64,000 nt of DNA from Acestrorhynchus altus (lineage: Eukaryota > Chordata > Actinopteri > Characiformes > Acestrorhynchidae), in the NCBI GenBank assembly GCA_034509495.1, contig CM067506.1, positions 25,162,420 through 25,226,419 on the forward strand. Direction: 5' to 3'. The notes below the pieces were generated by a model. The model did not search any database. It was not told where the DNA came from and saw nothing but the letters and a program-made list of their open reading frames with translations. Each line of letters starts with the position of its first letter. Positions within the stretch are counted from its first letter, which is position 1. Shown here piece by piece: positions 11,001-23,942 of this stretch. The position numbers and the translations under genes were made by a program.

Positions 11001-13272
11001 ATGAAGTCATTATTTATATCCTAACAAACTATATCCATGGAGACTGGGGTTTATGAGCCAGACCATGACGCAAGGTACAGTTCCTGCAGGCTAACTTGGT
11101 AATTTGAGGTCAAAGACTGAACATGTACCGGAAGTGTATGTACTTGCATGAGGAGAAAGGGAGGTGTCTGAGGTGTTTGAAATGTCAACTATCTCAATGG
11201 GAAGCATGTTTTAAAAAGACAAAGCATTTGATAAGTTGAAGAGAGCTAAATGCTGTGGTCTCCTACCAATGTGTAGGAATGTGCCTTCTAGACTAACGGT
11301 TTCCAGAATATGTTTCAGATTTTTCCTCTGTTTTCTTGGGCAAGCATAGCAGTGATCTTGTCAGAAAGGAATGAAAGACTTAGTTTTATTGGTGGCAGTA
11401 AATCAGCTCTCTTGTTTCTGTTGGAGGCTGTATGCAGCTTTAATTTATTTAAATATATGCAATTTAATGTGCGTGGGAGTTTTTTTCATGTTATGCATAT
11501 ATTTACACTGCCAGAATGATTTACTGTTATTGTTTGTTTTTAACATTTTATGTTTTCTGCTTTCTCTCCTTAGGAAGTGAAACATATAGGCTCTGCTCAT
11601 AACAGGAGTGCGCTCCCTTTTAATTCACCTGGTTCTAAGGTGATTACTAGCCAGTACAATAATCCCGCAGGCTTGTATTCTTCTGAGAACATCAAGAGTT
11701 TTAACAGCTCTGTTGGTGATGTCAAGACCATTGCCACATCTAGTGAATCTTGTAACAAGTGAGTATTGCCCAGATTTTTTGCATAGTTATTGGTCATTGT
11801 ACAATTATGGGTTCGCTCTACAAAAATGTATGTATGATTAGACACTCAACCCACTGAGATACCCTTCAATGATGTAGATGTTTGTGTAATTTGAGCTTTT
11901 GGTCTAGAAATGCAGACTATACAAATACATTTGTGCCTTGTGAACCTTCATTGACTGTATTGACCAATCCAACTGTTCTTTTTTTCAGCCCAGATCCCTC
12001 AAAGCCTGGCCAACCAAGACCAGCAATTGCTGCTGACTCTGAAGTCTACAAAATGCTGAAGGAGAACCAGGAGTCTGACGAGCCTCCACGGCAGTCTGCA
12101 TCCTTCAAAGTCTTGCAGGAGATCCTTGAGACTGGTACAACAATCACATACTATGCATGCACAGAGCACAGAGTACATGTTAGTCTTTGTGAACCCTTTA
12201 CAATTGTCTGTATTTCTATGTAAATTTGACCTAAAGCATCAGCTTTCCACACAAGTTCTAAAAGTAGATCAGCAGTACCAAATCAAACATGAAATTGATA
12301 TTACACTTGATGATTGTGGAACATTATTCATTAATACTTATGTGTGCAATGCACAGATCTAAACATAATTCTTCTCATGTAACCCTGCCATGCACTGTTG
12401 TCCTGTGTTCATTTGATGGTACACTCATGAATATTCACATTATCCAATGTGAAAAAAGGATGTGATTAACACAAATGTGATTTATACAAATGACAAGATG
12501 AAGAAAACATTAGAGTGAATGACCAATAGAAAGAGTTATGTAGTATCACCTAAATCCAGTATGTTGAATGTTTGGGATGGGGACTCACTCTTAATACACC
12601 ACTGAAGTACAGTATTTATAAGAACTGACACTATTTTTAAGCAACATAAAGAGGAACATTTCTTTATTTCTGTATCTATCCACAGGTGATGCTGACAAAC
12701 CTTCTGGCTTTAGAAGTGTTAAACCCCCTACTACAAAAATTGCTTCTTCTGTCGGAAGTGCTGAAAAACTCACCACATGTGACAAATGTGGCTCAGGGAT
12801 TGTGTAAGTAACTCTCGTTCTTAATTGTTCTTTTTGCTGGTTTTAGGATCCTGTGCTAAACTGATTTTACTGCAATTAGTAGTGGTGCCATCTAGTGGAC
12901 AGTTATGGAACTCTCCATTACTCTGTTTTGATTTCTTGTTGTTCAATATTTAAAGGATAGTCTTTTAACACTGGGTGTAGATGCCACTTTTTGTCATTTG
13001 TATGATTGATAAAATGTATGTATGTATGTAAGGTCTTTTGTGCTTTAAGTAATTAGTATTTTTTTATTTTTTTTGGTCGATATAGGGGAATACTTGTCAA
13101 ACTCCGAGATAAATACCGACACCCTGACTGCTACATCTGCTCGGACTGTGGGGTAAATCTGAAACAGAAGGGTCACTTTTTTGTTGGGGACCAGATTTAC
13201 TGTGAGAAGCATGCACGTGAACGAGTGACTCCACCAGAAGGTTATGATGTTGTCACAGTCTTTCCAAAGTAG
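8084..13272 (+). CDS. pdlim1: PDZ and LIM domain protein 1 (PDLIM1/CLP36), 7 exons
   Basis: Coding exons: 8084-8176, 8965-9116, 10740-10824, 11574-11758, 11989-12134, 12686-12803 and 13086-13272. All introns are GT-AG with matching phases, and the product is 321 residues, close to the mammalian 329. Residues 1-84 form the PDZ domain (GPWGFRLVGGKDFEQPL, then VTPGSKAAQANLCIGDMI), which in this family binds alpha-actinin on stress fibres. The middle carries the conserved HIGSAHNRSALPF and NNPAGLYSSENI stretches. The single LIM zinc finger has ligands C252, C255, H272, C275, C278, C281, C299 and H302, and the protein ends in TVFPK. Family role: cytoskeletal adaptor linking actin bundles to kinases. 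No damage is visible. Intron 2 contains a decayed DNA transposon (about 9735-10160). Confidence 0.97.
9735..10160 (+). mobile_element. Decayed TIR-type DNA transposon in pdlim1 intron 2
   Basis: It begins with 'ggactaaagtattggaatgc' and contains 'ggaggatcatcaccccacc' and a 'gttccatagaacagttcaac' stretch. Reversed copies of the same family are at about 50981-51485 and 56880-57245. No coding capacity is visible. The outer ends are approximate. Confidence 0.55.
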
Positions 13273-13955
13273 ATACATCTCTTAAGCTGCTCCAGAATTG
13301 CACATTTCCCTCTTCTCTACAAAACACATTTCACTTCATTTGGATAGTTTTTCAGACATGTTTGAGGAAAGGTAACAGTAACATCTGTTCAATTTGAGGC
13401 TCAGTGGATGTCGAATACAGTATTTGGTAACTTCCCACATTTCTTTGGAGACTATCCACATGAAGCAATACAAATAAAATACATGCCTGTGTCAGTCATT
13501 CCATATGTTTGATGGGATGAAACATGGCAACATGGTTATAGAACTAAAAATACTGAGACTTAAACATAAAATACCATTAATTTTGCACTTAACTTATGGA
13601 TTTGATTGGAACGCGTGAATATGGTGCTGTGGTAAACCTTTTGGCACATTTGTCTCTAAATTATTTACCACTATCGTTGGCTTCCTGAAAGGACAAAGGG
13701 GGCAACATCTACTGGAAAAGTGAAATGTAATGATCTCAATGATTCAGTTTTCTTTAGAAGCTCCAGCTGTGAGCCACATCACAGGCCATTCTGGGCTCCA
13801 AATTGGTTAACTGGGAACAATTTATTTTACTTAAAGTATTATCCTTCAATGCTTTGCTGCAACTTTTGTAATAATGATGGAATTAATAATCTTTTTTATG
13901 ACAACCATGTACATCTTGCATAACTTGTTTCAATAAATAAATATTTCTTACATGT
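13273..13955 (+). terminator. pdlim1 3' UTR and polyA signals
   Basis: After the TAG stop at 13270-13272 there is an AATAAA at 13473-13478 and a second at 13932-13937, the latter followed by a T/G-rich stretch. Either could be used; the second gives a 3' UTR of about 680 bases. Confidence 0.6.
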
Positions 13956-14919
13956 TTTTATGAATTGTATGTGTTCATTAATTTTTTCGTTAGGGCATTG
14001 TGTTCACTGTTCATTTTCATAGAATGTGCTACCAATATGTTTGTTCTCTTTGTTTAGGCTTCTGGGGTCATTAAAGAATAGGACAATCAATTCTGATCAA
14101 TAGGCATTAGCCTATATGCTACTCTTTTTCTGTAAAGCTTGGTGAAGGTGAATTCCATTTTCTTATGAAATCTAACACTTTATATGTCAATGTTTGATGG
14201 TCTTGTCACTGAAAGTTTTAGTCTTATTAAAATACCTCAGTACAATAAAAAAAAAAACATTCCTGATATTGAGAATATCCTGATGAAAAATCTGAATTTT
14301 TATTTTTGCACTTATCCAATAGCCATGTATAGTTAATTATGATTGATGATTATAATAACGCATTCTAAATATGTTTATACATTATAAGTATTTAAGAGTA
14401 GACCGAAACAGTCTTAAGACAAAGTTTGGGTCCCCTTTATATTTTACTTGAAAAGTAGTAAACATAACCCCTGTAGCTAATCAAACAAAACACACAAAGC
14501 ACTGCTGTCCAGTGAAAACCAGGCATCTCTATATTTGTCCATTTTTAGTTTTTTCTAGGGTTTAAAGCCTGTACACTCTGTACACAGTATAAATCATTCT
14601 GGATTAATAGACCAATTGAAATGCTCTAAAATTACTGTTAATTGCTCTTATTTTACATTAATCTCCATTCAATTTTTTTTTTACTTCACCAGAAAAATTG
14701 CCATTTTGTCTTTCTTTGGACACCAGCGATATTTACTTTTTCTTTTAATTTATCATTGAGACCTGCACAAAAGTTTGAATACTCTTTGAAATGTTTATTA
14801 TAAATCAGACCAGAGGCATGCTACTGTATGTAACTAGCAATTATATGGTGATTTTCCAAGCTTTATAAATTCTGACACATCTGACCTTGTACTAACAGTT
14901 AACAAAATGGGTTCTATCT

Positions 14920-15100
14920 GAAGCAGGGATCACCAATTCTGCTCTTGCAGAACTATACCTTCCTGCAGGTTTCAACACCAGTCCAAAATGAACACACCCC
15001 ATTCAGCCAATCAAGGACTTCTAAAGGTAGTAATTAATTGGATCATGTGGGGTGGAACAGGGTTTAACCCAAAGTCTGCAGGAATGTGGCTCTACAGATT
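14920..15100. mobile_element. Small hAT-like MITE
   Basis: Imperfect inverted ends: 'ctgctcttgcagaactatac ... tcctgcagg' on the left and 'aaagtctgcaggaatgtggc' on the right, around a core 'ccaatcaaggacttctaaa'. Fish genomes carry many short palindromic hAT-related elements with this pattern. Non-coding; the class is inference. Confidence 0.5.
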
Positions 15101-15149
15101 GCAAATTTTATTGATGCCAACAAGGTATATGAAGGCCGTCAGAATATAG

Positions 15150-15520
15150 CCATTCATTTTTCAGCTTACAGTTTCTACATTGTGGAATGCCAATAGAAAA
15201 AGGCAGTTCAGTGAAAGTGTGGATTGTAAGATGTGATCTGGAAGACCAAGAACACTACCACAGATAGCTACTTGTATACTGGTAAGACTAAGAGCTGAAG
15301 AGAATAAAAGGAACTGTTCCATAGAAAACACACTATGCCAGCTGTGAAACATGGGAGTGGACATATGTTTTGGAATTGTGCCTATCCTGTGGCATTGGCA
15401 ATATTGCACAGGTGGATGGAAGAATGAATATAATTTGTTAAAAGCTAAAAAGATGTTCCAAAACATATGCCAATCTACCTTAAGAATAAATTTAAATTCA
15501 ATCATATTGTGTTGCTTCAA
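15150..15520 (+). mobile_element. Tc1-like transposase relic
   Basis: Around 15338-15425 the plus strand reads roughly MPAVKHGSGHMFWN once a frame break is allowed. This resembles the region before the second catalytic aspartate of Tc1 transposases (SVKHGGGSIMVW in the better-kept copy at 38 kb). Stops and frameshifts elsewhere make it a dead relic. Confidence 0.5.
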
Positions 15521-15796
15521 TAAGTCATTGCATGCAGGCATGGTTTACTAAATACCTCTCCAGTGTTATTTAGTATTAGTATGGTCTCCCTTGCCTCTTG
15601 CTCTATGTGTTCAATCAAAAGCCCCTGTAACATGTTAATTGAGCAAGTGTCCAGCTCATTAGCTCCAAGGAAGGCTATTTCTGTTGTGTTCAATATTTTT
15701 TTATTTACTGGAATGCAAATACTTTGCACAGAATCACATACAAGGTCAGATCATGAGTATGCACAACGTAATGCTGACGTTTTTACTTTGGAGAAG

Positions 15797-15802
15797 TTTA
15801 TT
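15797..15802 (-). terminator. Candidate neurog3 polyA signal
   Basis: AATAAA on the minus strand, about 210 bases after the neurog3 stop codon. It is the nearest canonical signal I found downstream of the gene. Confidence 0.45.
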
Positions 15803-16011
15803 CCATTAAAATGATAATTTCCTTAACAGATATTTAACCCATAAATCCATTAAAAACTGGAAAAAACAGATTTTTGGGAGGCTTTTTTCACCATTATAAT
15901 TCCATTGGGAACAAAAGAAAGAACATAATCAATTAAAGTTGACACAAATCAATGCAGCAGTATTAAATTACCCAGGTGATAACGTTTCCGGTATTGGACA
16001 GAAAAGTCTCT

Positions 16012-16656
16012 TTAAGAATGTCCGGTTTGTCCTCCGGTTTGTAATCCGCAGTCATTACCGCTAGAACAGTGCGACTTTGAGAAACAAGCCCATCCATTAC
16101 GCAGAAATAAAGCGTCTTGATCTAAAGCTAGTGTCCAGTTGTTCTGGAAGCTGCAGTCCACTTCCTGCAGTAAAATGTCTGTGTGGTGTCCCTGCGCTCC
16201 GTGCCAGGCTTCGCTGTGCGCATGGAAACCTTCCCCGTCTCTCCCGACGTCCGCGATTCTGAGGGTCTCTGTCAGTGCCCAGATGTAATTGTGCGCAAAT
16301 CGTAGCGTCTCGATTTTCGTCAGCTTGGCGTCGTCGGGAAACGTGGGCAGGACGCTCCTCAACGCGTCCAGGGCGGAGTTGAGGTTGTGCATGCGGTGCC
16401 TCTCGCGGTCGTTAGCTTTCGTCCTGCGGTTTCCGCACGGCCTGGACGTGCACCTGCCTGACCACTTGATCCTGGGGCGATTTCTTCTGGCTCTCGCTCC
16501 GGTAGAAGTGGGCGAGTCTTCATCGTTGCTCGGGTCAAGTTCACTGCAGGAGGAGTTCACCTCTTTCTCTGAGTGCTCTGCGGTCAGACCACTTGGTGAT
16601 TGTGCGCGAGATGCGCAAATGCTATTTCTTTCCACGGATGCGCACTCGGGAGACAT
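16012..16656 (-). CDS. neurog3: Neurogenin 3, bHLH transcription factor
   Basis: One uninterrupted coding exon of 214 residues. The acidic/serine-rich N-terminus is followed by a basic region (RRTKANDRERHRMH, about residues 77-90), helix 1 (NLNSALDALRSVLP), a loop (TFPDDAKLTK) and helix 2 (IETLRFAHNYIWALTETLRI), ending near 135. This is the neurogenin-type bHLH, which binds E-boxes with E-proteins to drive endocrine and neural progenitor fate. The family signature and the single coding exon exclude NeuroD-type proteins. The choice of neurog3 over neurog1/2 rests on the neighbourhood: NEUROG3, SGPL1 and PCBD1 are linked on human 10q22. The C-terminus is weakly conserved, as usual. The ATG at 16656 lies one base inside the exon after a good acceptor (TTTTCTATCAG), fitting the known non-coding first exon of NEUROG3. 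Confidence 0.93.
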   Translation of the reverse strand: MSPECASVERNSICASRAQSPSGLTAEHSEKEVNSSCSELDPSNDEDSPTSTGARARRNRPRIKWSGRCTSRPCGNRRTKANDRERHRMHNLNSALDALRSVLPTFPDDAKLTKIETLRFAHNYIWALTETLRIADVGRDGEGFHAHSEAWHGAQGHHTDILLQEVDCSFQNNWTLALDQDALFLRNGWACFSKSHCSSGNDCGLQTGGQTGHS

Positions 16657-16657
16657 C

Positions 16658-16740
16658 CTGATAGAAAACAGTGCAACATGTCATAAACCAAAGTCACTCA
16701 TTTGAACAAATGCCCAGAACTGTTAATGGCAGAAACTCAC
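16658..16740 (-). other. Predicted neurog3 5' UTR intron (83 bp)
   Basis: On the minus strand a GTGAGT donor begins at 16740 and the acceptor TTTTCTATCAG ends at 16658, directly before G-ATG. Exon 1 would be non-coding and run from about 16815 to 16741. Mammalian NEUROG3 also has a non-coding first exon. The short intron is inferred from splice signals only. Confidence 0.55.
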
Positions 16741-16841
16741 GTTAAAGTAGCACGTCAGGTCTGTTTCAGAGAAAGGGTCTTCCCAACGCACTCCAAGTCT
16801 TACTGGCTTGGCGAGGAACTGAACGCGTTTCCTATCCCCGC

Positions 16842-16849
16842 TATATAAA
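16842..16849 (-). promoter_or_regulatory. neurog3 TATA box
   Basis: TTTATATA on the minus strand about 190 bases upstream of the ATG, flanked by GC-rich sequence (GGGGGATTTATATAGCGGGG). With usual spacing it would place the transcription start near 16815, giving a first exon of about 75 bases before the predicted 5' UTR intron. Confidence 0.6.
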
Positions 16850-16899
16850 TCCCCCACATACAATAGGCAGGTGATGCTCTCCCGTTTCATTCGTGCTCT

Positions 16900-19800
16900 T
16901 TTTATCTTATTTGGATTGTGTAGAACAGGAGTGCCGGTAAAAAAAAAAAAAAGGATGGGGAGAGGCGGAGGGTCCAGGGGGGGTTACCCTGAAGAGGTCA
17001 TTCTTATTTCTCCAGCATACACGTGCGCACACACAAAACTTAGGGGTTTGCTTTTAATAACATGGAAATGGACACGACCAGAGCCTTGGAGTTGCCTGTT
17101 AAATGAAGACACATTTCTAATCCAGTTATGTGGTATACTAACTTCCTGATGGATGTTACCATCATTCCCAGATCATTCAATGCCACCTTCTCATGATGAT
17201 ATAAACTCATACACCACGAGGTCATACAGGATGTCAACAAATGGATGTCAAAATAATGCAGGTTTTACGCACTTATGCACATTATTTTAAAATGAATTAC
17301 TTTAGTAACAATGGTGTTTTGCTTGTAAAACACTGTCATATTAGATGCATATAAAGATGCAACTGAACCTAAATAAAGTAAAATGGCGTAAAGCTTTTTG
17401 GAAGAAAAAAAAGTTGAACTCAAACAATGCTTGGTTCCAGATTACTCCTGGACGTCCCCAGCCAGTGCCTAGATTTGTTTATGACTGATTTAACATTATT
17501 AAGCACTAATTTACCAAACCAGGTGTTTTATGGTGATTGTAAATCATTCTAAACACAATGAGGACAGCTTTGTAATTTTTGTATTAATATTTATATTTAT
17601 ATTAATATATATATATATCATTGAGCATACCAGTATTAGAGCTTCCGAATTATATTTATCCATGCCTAAAGAGTTTTTTTTTTCTGTTACAATACTGTTG
17701 TGTAAAATATTTCTAAGTGATTCATATATCTTCCATTCAATAAGAACAGCTTCGGGCAATTCCAATTATTCTAGGAATGAACCCTCAAAATCTAAAATCT
17801 AAGCAAAAAACGTTATTGTTTAACATGTTTAGAGATTAGTTTTATTAGCCTAGCATAAACTGCAGCACATAAATCAAGCCTCCTCTAAAATCTACATAAC
17901 AAGAAAAGAATTTTGTTCACAATCAAATTCGTGCCATATTATTCCAAGAGATGTCGTTGTGCGCAACAGATTGATTTTTTTGTGCGCTATTTTTCACTGC
18001 AAATGGCCTTAAAAATCTTTTAACAGGGCTGTTTTGCAAATAGCTGGTGTCTGTGGTCCACTCCATTCACGATCAACACAATAAATGTCCTTCAAACACA
18101 GAATAATGATATACAAATGCGTGCGCACTGGTGTCTCCAACTGGAGCTCCTGTTTGCTGACGGCCAGTGCGCATTCTCTATCTAGTCGCCGTGGCGCATA
18201 AAAGAGTTTAAAACATGAATGATTGACTTGAGTTTACTCTCTGCCTCGCGTCTTGATAAACCTAAGTTTATTGGAGAGACCACATCATGTTCCCGCGAAC
18301 GCAAAATGTTTGCCATTGCCATCCACGAAGTCTCCACAAAAGCACTCATCTACAGTCTGACTAAATATGTATTTTGTAGGATATCTGATAACCATATGCT
18401 TTCAATAAACTGGACAAATAAGGCAGGGAGATAGGGGGATGTCGTGGTGCTGTTGTAAAAGGCTTGAAATAATCCAAAGTAAACCAAATCTCACTGCTTT
18501 ACAAATAACAATTGATGCCAAATCTATATTCGCATATCGCAGACAGGTGTGAGTTTGGGGCTGTCACATTTTGGGCCCCCGACTTTTTCTCTTTTTATCA
18601 GTCGTGTCGTGTAATATCCTGCTTCTTATGCAAAGTATGGGCAAACATAAGCGACCAGTTGCTGTGGAAATCGCAGATATCGACAAAGAGTCGGTCCGAA
18701 CGTGATTTAACAATATTTAACAATAAACGAGACTTAGGAGAGCAGGTGATACCTGCCCTCGCCTTCTTGATTAATACTTCCTCAACTACTCCACTTTACA
18801 ATCTGTTGTAATTATTTATTAAACGAAATCTATTTATTATTATTTTAGCAAACAGGAGTACCAGGTGGGGCTTTATTTTCATCCTCAGCTTTTGTTTGAA
18901 GGACATTTGAAGAGGGCAATCAAAGACTAAAAACTCGCTGACCAGCTTTTTGCCATCCATTTGTCCTAAACTGGCAGACAAGCTATTGAATTCTTCCCTC
19001 TTGTTCAGACACGGGAAAAGGCTGCACATAAAGAAGAAAAGGAAACTTCGCTCCGGAGGGAGAAAAAAAAAACAACTTAAAACATTTAATTACAACCCGG
19101 ATGCCATATGTACACCTCTTGTAAAAAAAAAACCTCAAACAATATAAAGTCTTTTGTGAGGTAAAACGTGCGCTTTTGGAGACGTGTGCGCTTTTGGAGA
19201 GGTGTGCGCATCAAGACCAGAATGACCTTGAGTACACTTCTTCCAAGAAGTAATGCTAGTTTAATGTGCTGTTGAAGTCCTTTTAGAGTCCTCCCATTGT
19301 GCTATAACGCATATGCTTGTGATGACCGAATACACCAATTATAACTGAATAGCTGAGAACTCCTTGGTAAGCCCCAGTTTCGTTTAAGGAATTGGGGTCA
19401 CGCAGATTAATCAAGCTTTGGCGATATGAATGGGCAAGTTCAAGGCAGAGGGTTTAGACACCGGGCCCCATTTAAGTGGCGCGCACCAACTCCAGTGAAT
19501 TTGTCTCTTTCAAATTATGTTTATATATTTACACTGGTGTTTACAGCAGAGCTATAGATGCAACAATATAGTAAAACGATATTATTTACAACCGGGGTTA
19601 CATCTGCCACCCTCTATGAACATTTAACAGTGTTTTTACAAATAAAGTGATGCAAATAATGGTCACTGGTTTTGTTAAAAAAAATAAGAACTATCAGTAT
19701 CAACATTTCAAATATTATATTAGCATTTCAAACTAAACATTGATTTATTAGGCTCGTGAAAAATACACATACATGTTCTAACACAACCCACTCTAGAAAA

Positions 19801-20170
19801 GAGTTAATGTTGAGATAATAATGTCTATGCACTCTTTGAAGGTAATGGGTTCACAGTTTCGAATTAAAGAACCTCCCAAAGTTCCTCAAGGATCTGGTCC
19901 TTTTAATCTTTACATCATTATGGCAACTCTTATAAAAGCTTTTTCAATCATTTCATTTCCTCTATTCCAAAATTTCTAAAAAACATCACTGATGGTTACT
20001 TTTGGGGAAACAAAGTGGGTTCTTCATTACATCACTCAAAAAATGGGTCAAATTGCCACCTTTACTTTTAATTTTACATTTAATTGTCTGCCACTTGACT
20101 AAGCTTCGTCGACCTGATCTAATCAGGAATGGCTTGCAAAACAGGGATGAGCAACGTTACACCGCGACTG
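16900..20170. other. neurog3 upstream intergenic region, no gene seen
   Basis: No exon or terminal repeat is recognised. The part at 18100-18460 is less AT-rich, rich in 'gtgcgc' words (gcgtgcgcactgg, ccagtgcgcattc, gtggcgcataaaag) and contains forkhead-like ATAAAC words. It could be a regulatory element of neurog3. Conservation cannot be judged from one sequence. Confidence 0.3.
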
Positions 20171-20221
20171 AATTATGACCTCAGTGGCTGAAATGTCATT
20201 AAAGAGGTCTTATGTATGCGT

Positions 20222-20228
<7 letters not shown>

Positions 20229-20292
<64 letters not shown>
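20229..20292. repeat. (TG)n microsatellite
   Basis: Uninterrupted TG dinucleotide run of about 32 units. Confidence 0.98.
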
Positions 20293-20293
<1 letters not shown>

Positions 20294-20299
20294 CGTCAT

Positions 20300-23200
20300 A
20301 TATAACCCATATTTCAAGCTTTTCCCAGATTTTGGTTTACTTTTGATAATATTTGTTATTTAGTCAAACCTGAATTTAGATATTGTGATAATGATAGATT
20401 CTGGAGTCCTGATTTTCATGAGCTATAATCCATACCGAACAACAGTTTAAAAAATGCACAAAATATGTCCCATTACATGAAATGAATGAATGCAATGAAC
20501 TTTTCAAAATTGAATTTTCTGAGATCAAATACAACCAATTAATTCTTCATCTGTCAGCCCTTAGCACAGAGCTGATTACTTCCCCTCAGATTTAAACACT
20601 TTTATATATTCTGCACCAATGCAAAGCAGCTAGCTATCTGCTTAGTGGAGGTAGAACTGATTTTCATGTCTGCCCAAATAAATGGCTTTTAATTGAATAG
20701 TGATTAACTCTACCCTTCATTTTATTCATTTGAGACAGCCCCTGACTGACGAATGCTTGTACTTCCATATAATATTGATATTTTAGAAGCAGGTGTGCCT
20801 TCTTGGTCTAGGCCAGGAATGGCAATCCCAATAAAGGGCATACTATAACACTACTGTGCTGTACTATAACCCTGTTTTATTTGGGTGAATAAATCCACTC
20901 ACCCTTACACAACTTAGCAACAGACCCAATCAAAATCCTTATTTTTAGCTGGGGGTGGGACAACAGGGAGTCAAACTCAGTGGCAGTACCAATCAGAAAT
21001 TCCAGTTTGGGGAGGCTGGGATGAGACTGGATGTTGTGCAGATATGTTAGCTAGCACTGTGTAAACCTTCAGGTCAACACAAACACTGAACACTGACTCT
21101 GTTGAATAAGAGTATGTGGATTTGAAATTTGCTGTTAGTTTGTCTGTGATCCAGTTGTCTTTTTTCAGAAATAAAATAAAATTTAAATATAAATGTTTCA
21201 CTTGTGGAGTTTATGCTAATTATATTTAATTCTTCATTAGCAATCTAAGAACTCGGTTCCCCTTTTCAAAAGTAATGCACACAGTTTTGGATTTTCAAAT
21301 TAAAATCAATCTGCCACTTGATATTGTACTGGGCATGCCTCAAATGAGTTTGCCACTCCTGGTCTAGACCATAGTAGTTACCACACCAACTGAAAGATGT
21401 ACATTAGCAGGAATGCACATCCCCCTGAATTGCCCCTCTTTTTTAGACAAAGCAGAAGCTGCTCTCATCTGTTACTACCTTCTGAGGCACTAGTGCAGCA
21501 CTGGTATGTCCTGATAAGATCAGCAGAAATGTTTTGGCTGTAGTTTCTTTGGTTTACCCCCCTGGGCTAGAGGAGGTTTTAACACTATACGAAGAAGAAT
21601 TTTAGTTTCTTATCATGTGAAGACTTCTGACACTTCTGATTATAGTGACTATGACATTAAAATGAAATGATGACCAAAATGCATGTCTGAATTATATGAC
21701 TCACCTTCCCAAAACAAAATAAAAAAGTAAGGCCCTCAGGGACTAGTTTAAGTTTTTGCTATCTACTCTGGGCCTATTGCTGCAAATTTCATGAAAAATG
21801 ACTAAATTTGCCCCTGCCCAGGCCTTTATTTTGATGAAACATCTGTCCAGTCCACCTGCTTTATTTCTTCCCTCCCTGTCTTGCTAGTGGGCTTTTTCAT
21901 GTACAACCACACCATCGTTTTCTTACAGACTGCCACCGTAATAGAGAACCCCTTCAAAGAAGTTGTATCTCTTGGTCTTGGCTGATGTACTATGAGCCAA
22001 CAAATCGGGGCCCCTTAAAAATGTGGTTCTTCAAGAGTTCTAAACAAAGGCAAGATGCCTGTACATATTTGCTTGGTTAAACACTTCTGCTAAGGGAAGG
22101 AATGCCTCCTGAATGCGAATCCCTTTTGATTGTACTGTTTTTGTTCAAGAGTGAGTGTAGGTAGTGTATATGCATCACAGCTCCAAGGGCCTGAGATTGT
22201 CTGTAAAGAGTCTGATAAATATCTCTGTTATCATAACACACTTAAGATTTAACACACAACATTAACCAGCAAAGCCTTTTTCTTTTTTTGGCACAACTTC
22301 TCTGCAATGCAGGCTGTGGGATTTCTCTTTATATCCATGTTTTGGCAATGATTGCTAGATACTTCCAAAGTATCTAGTTTTAAGACCAGGTAAACCACAA
22401 AAACTGCCCCAGAAGATAAACAGTAACTTTCATCTTTGAAAAAGAAAAGAAAATCGAGCTGCAAAGCAGGTATTTTTTTATTTTTCCACAGAATGAAAAC
22501 ATCTCAGCTATATGTCTGAAAGAATGAATGAGAAAACGAAGAAGAAATCCCAAAGGCAAACAGATAAAAAAAGTTCCAAATCAAAGTAGCTGCGAGTGTT
22601 ATTACTACAATAACCTACCAACGCCATACTCCAACATAATTTAATATGAGTAGGATTACTTCTACTTAGATCACTAAACTCTGGAGATGTGGAATCTCCC
22701 TGCAGGTTTCTTTGACAGTGAGAATGGAAGCTGTATTAGAATTATGGAAGGTGTAATAAAGGTAAAAATTAGAAACATTACATACTAAAAAGGATATACA
22801 GTATTTAGTTTCAGAGGTATAATTTTTCCCTTTGGCTGAAAAATTAATAATGTGAACTTAATGGCTGTTTAATTTATAATGCTCAATGGCTTTTATTACA
22901 GCTTAAGTATTACTACTCAGTAAATATGTTTAAAGCAATGCAACCTGCATGGCTAAGCAAAGAAAAAAAAGAAACTCTGGTAGTTCCATGATTTTGAAGG
23001 GGTTACCTATTATCACATTCTCTACACCAGCTTTGTCAGTCTCCAAAAATGAAACTTAATGCTATTATATTATCAAAAATTGTGATGCATTTGTGTAAGC
23101 CATTAAGTAAGCCATCTAATGAGCTTAATAATCTGATCAATGTTTTTGAAGAAATTATCCAGGAGGAAGTATTTTGGCCAAAAGGCCAACTAAACAAAGA

Positions 23201-23940
23201 CTGGACATTGTTGCAGTCGGCTTAAATTTCTAAGTTTCAGTAAATGTGAACTAACATTACTTCCAGCTGAAAAATCAGGTACAACACCTGTGCTATCATC
23301 AACACATACCAACAATGAGTTTCTCTAATATGTACCAACTTTGCTGAAAAATACACAAGTTAATTAAATTTTACATTTGTAATTACATTCATTCAACATT
23401 CATGCTTAAATCTTTCTTTTCTTATTTTATGATAAATTAAAATTTAAATATGTAGCTGACTTTTTGAAAAGGTCACTAAACCATGAACACAATCAGTTTT
23501 AAATGTATATTGTCTCCATCTCATAATCTCAATACATTCAAAATGTATTGGCCTTAATGATTTATTATCCTTTCTGGTGTTTTTTCTCAAATTATATATT
23601 TTCCAAAATATTTGAAATATGTTGTATATAAATATAACATCTGCCCACAGAGACACTACCCAGAAATTTCTAATTATACCTATCATTCTATCTGGAAACA
23701 TCTAGCTACTGAGGGAGCATTAACTTGCCACAGCCACTTAATAATGTATCTGATATCACAGTAAATGGCATGTGTTTTTTAACAAAAACTATCAGAAAAT
23801 GATGGAATAGTGAGAAAATTGCCAAATCCTATCAGTGTACTGGATTGTCATAAAAGATACAAACAGGATATTGATAGTTTACCCAAAGTACAGATTAAAT
23901 TATTAAACATGTAGGGACACTCTTGCTCTCTTACATCTCT
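20300..23940. other. Intergenic, no gene recognised
   Basis: AT-rich sequence without recognisable exons, RNA genes or clear repeat boundaries. The short open frames on both strands have no domain signatures. Confidence 0.4.
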
Positions 23941-23942
23941 TA

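Noticed and set aside
16077..16705. Plus-strand open frames opposite neurog3
   Set aside because: Antisense shadows of the neurog3 coding exon, without their own motifs.
20175..20363. Cys-Val repeat protein
   Set aside because: Translation of the (TG)n run.
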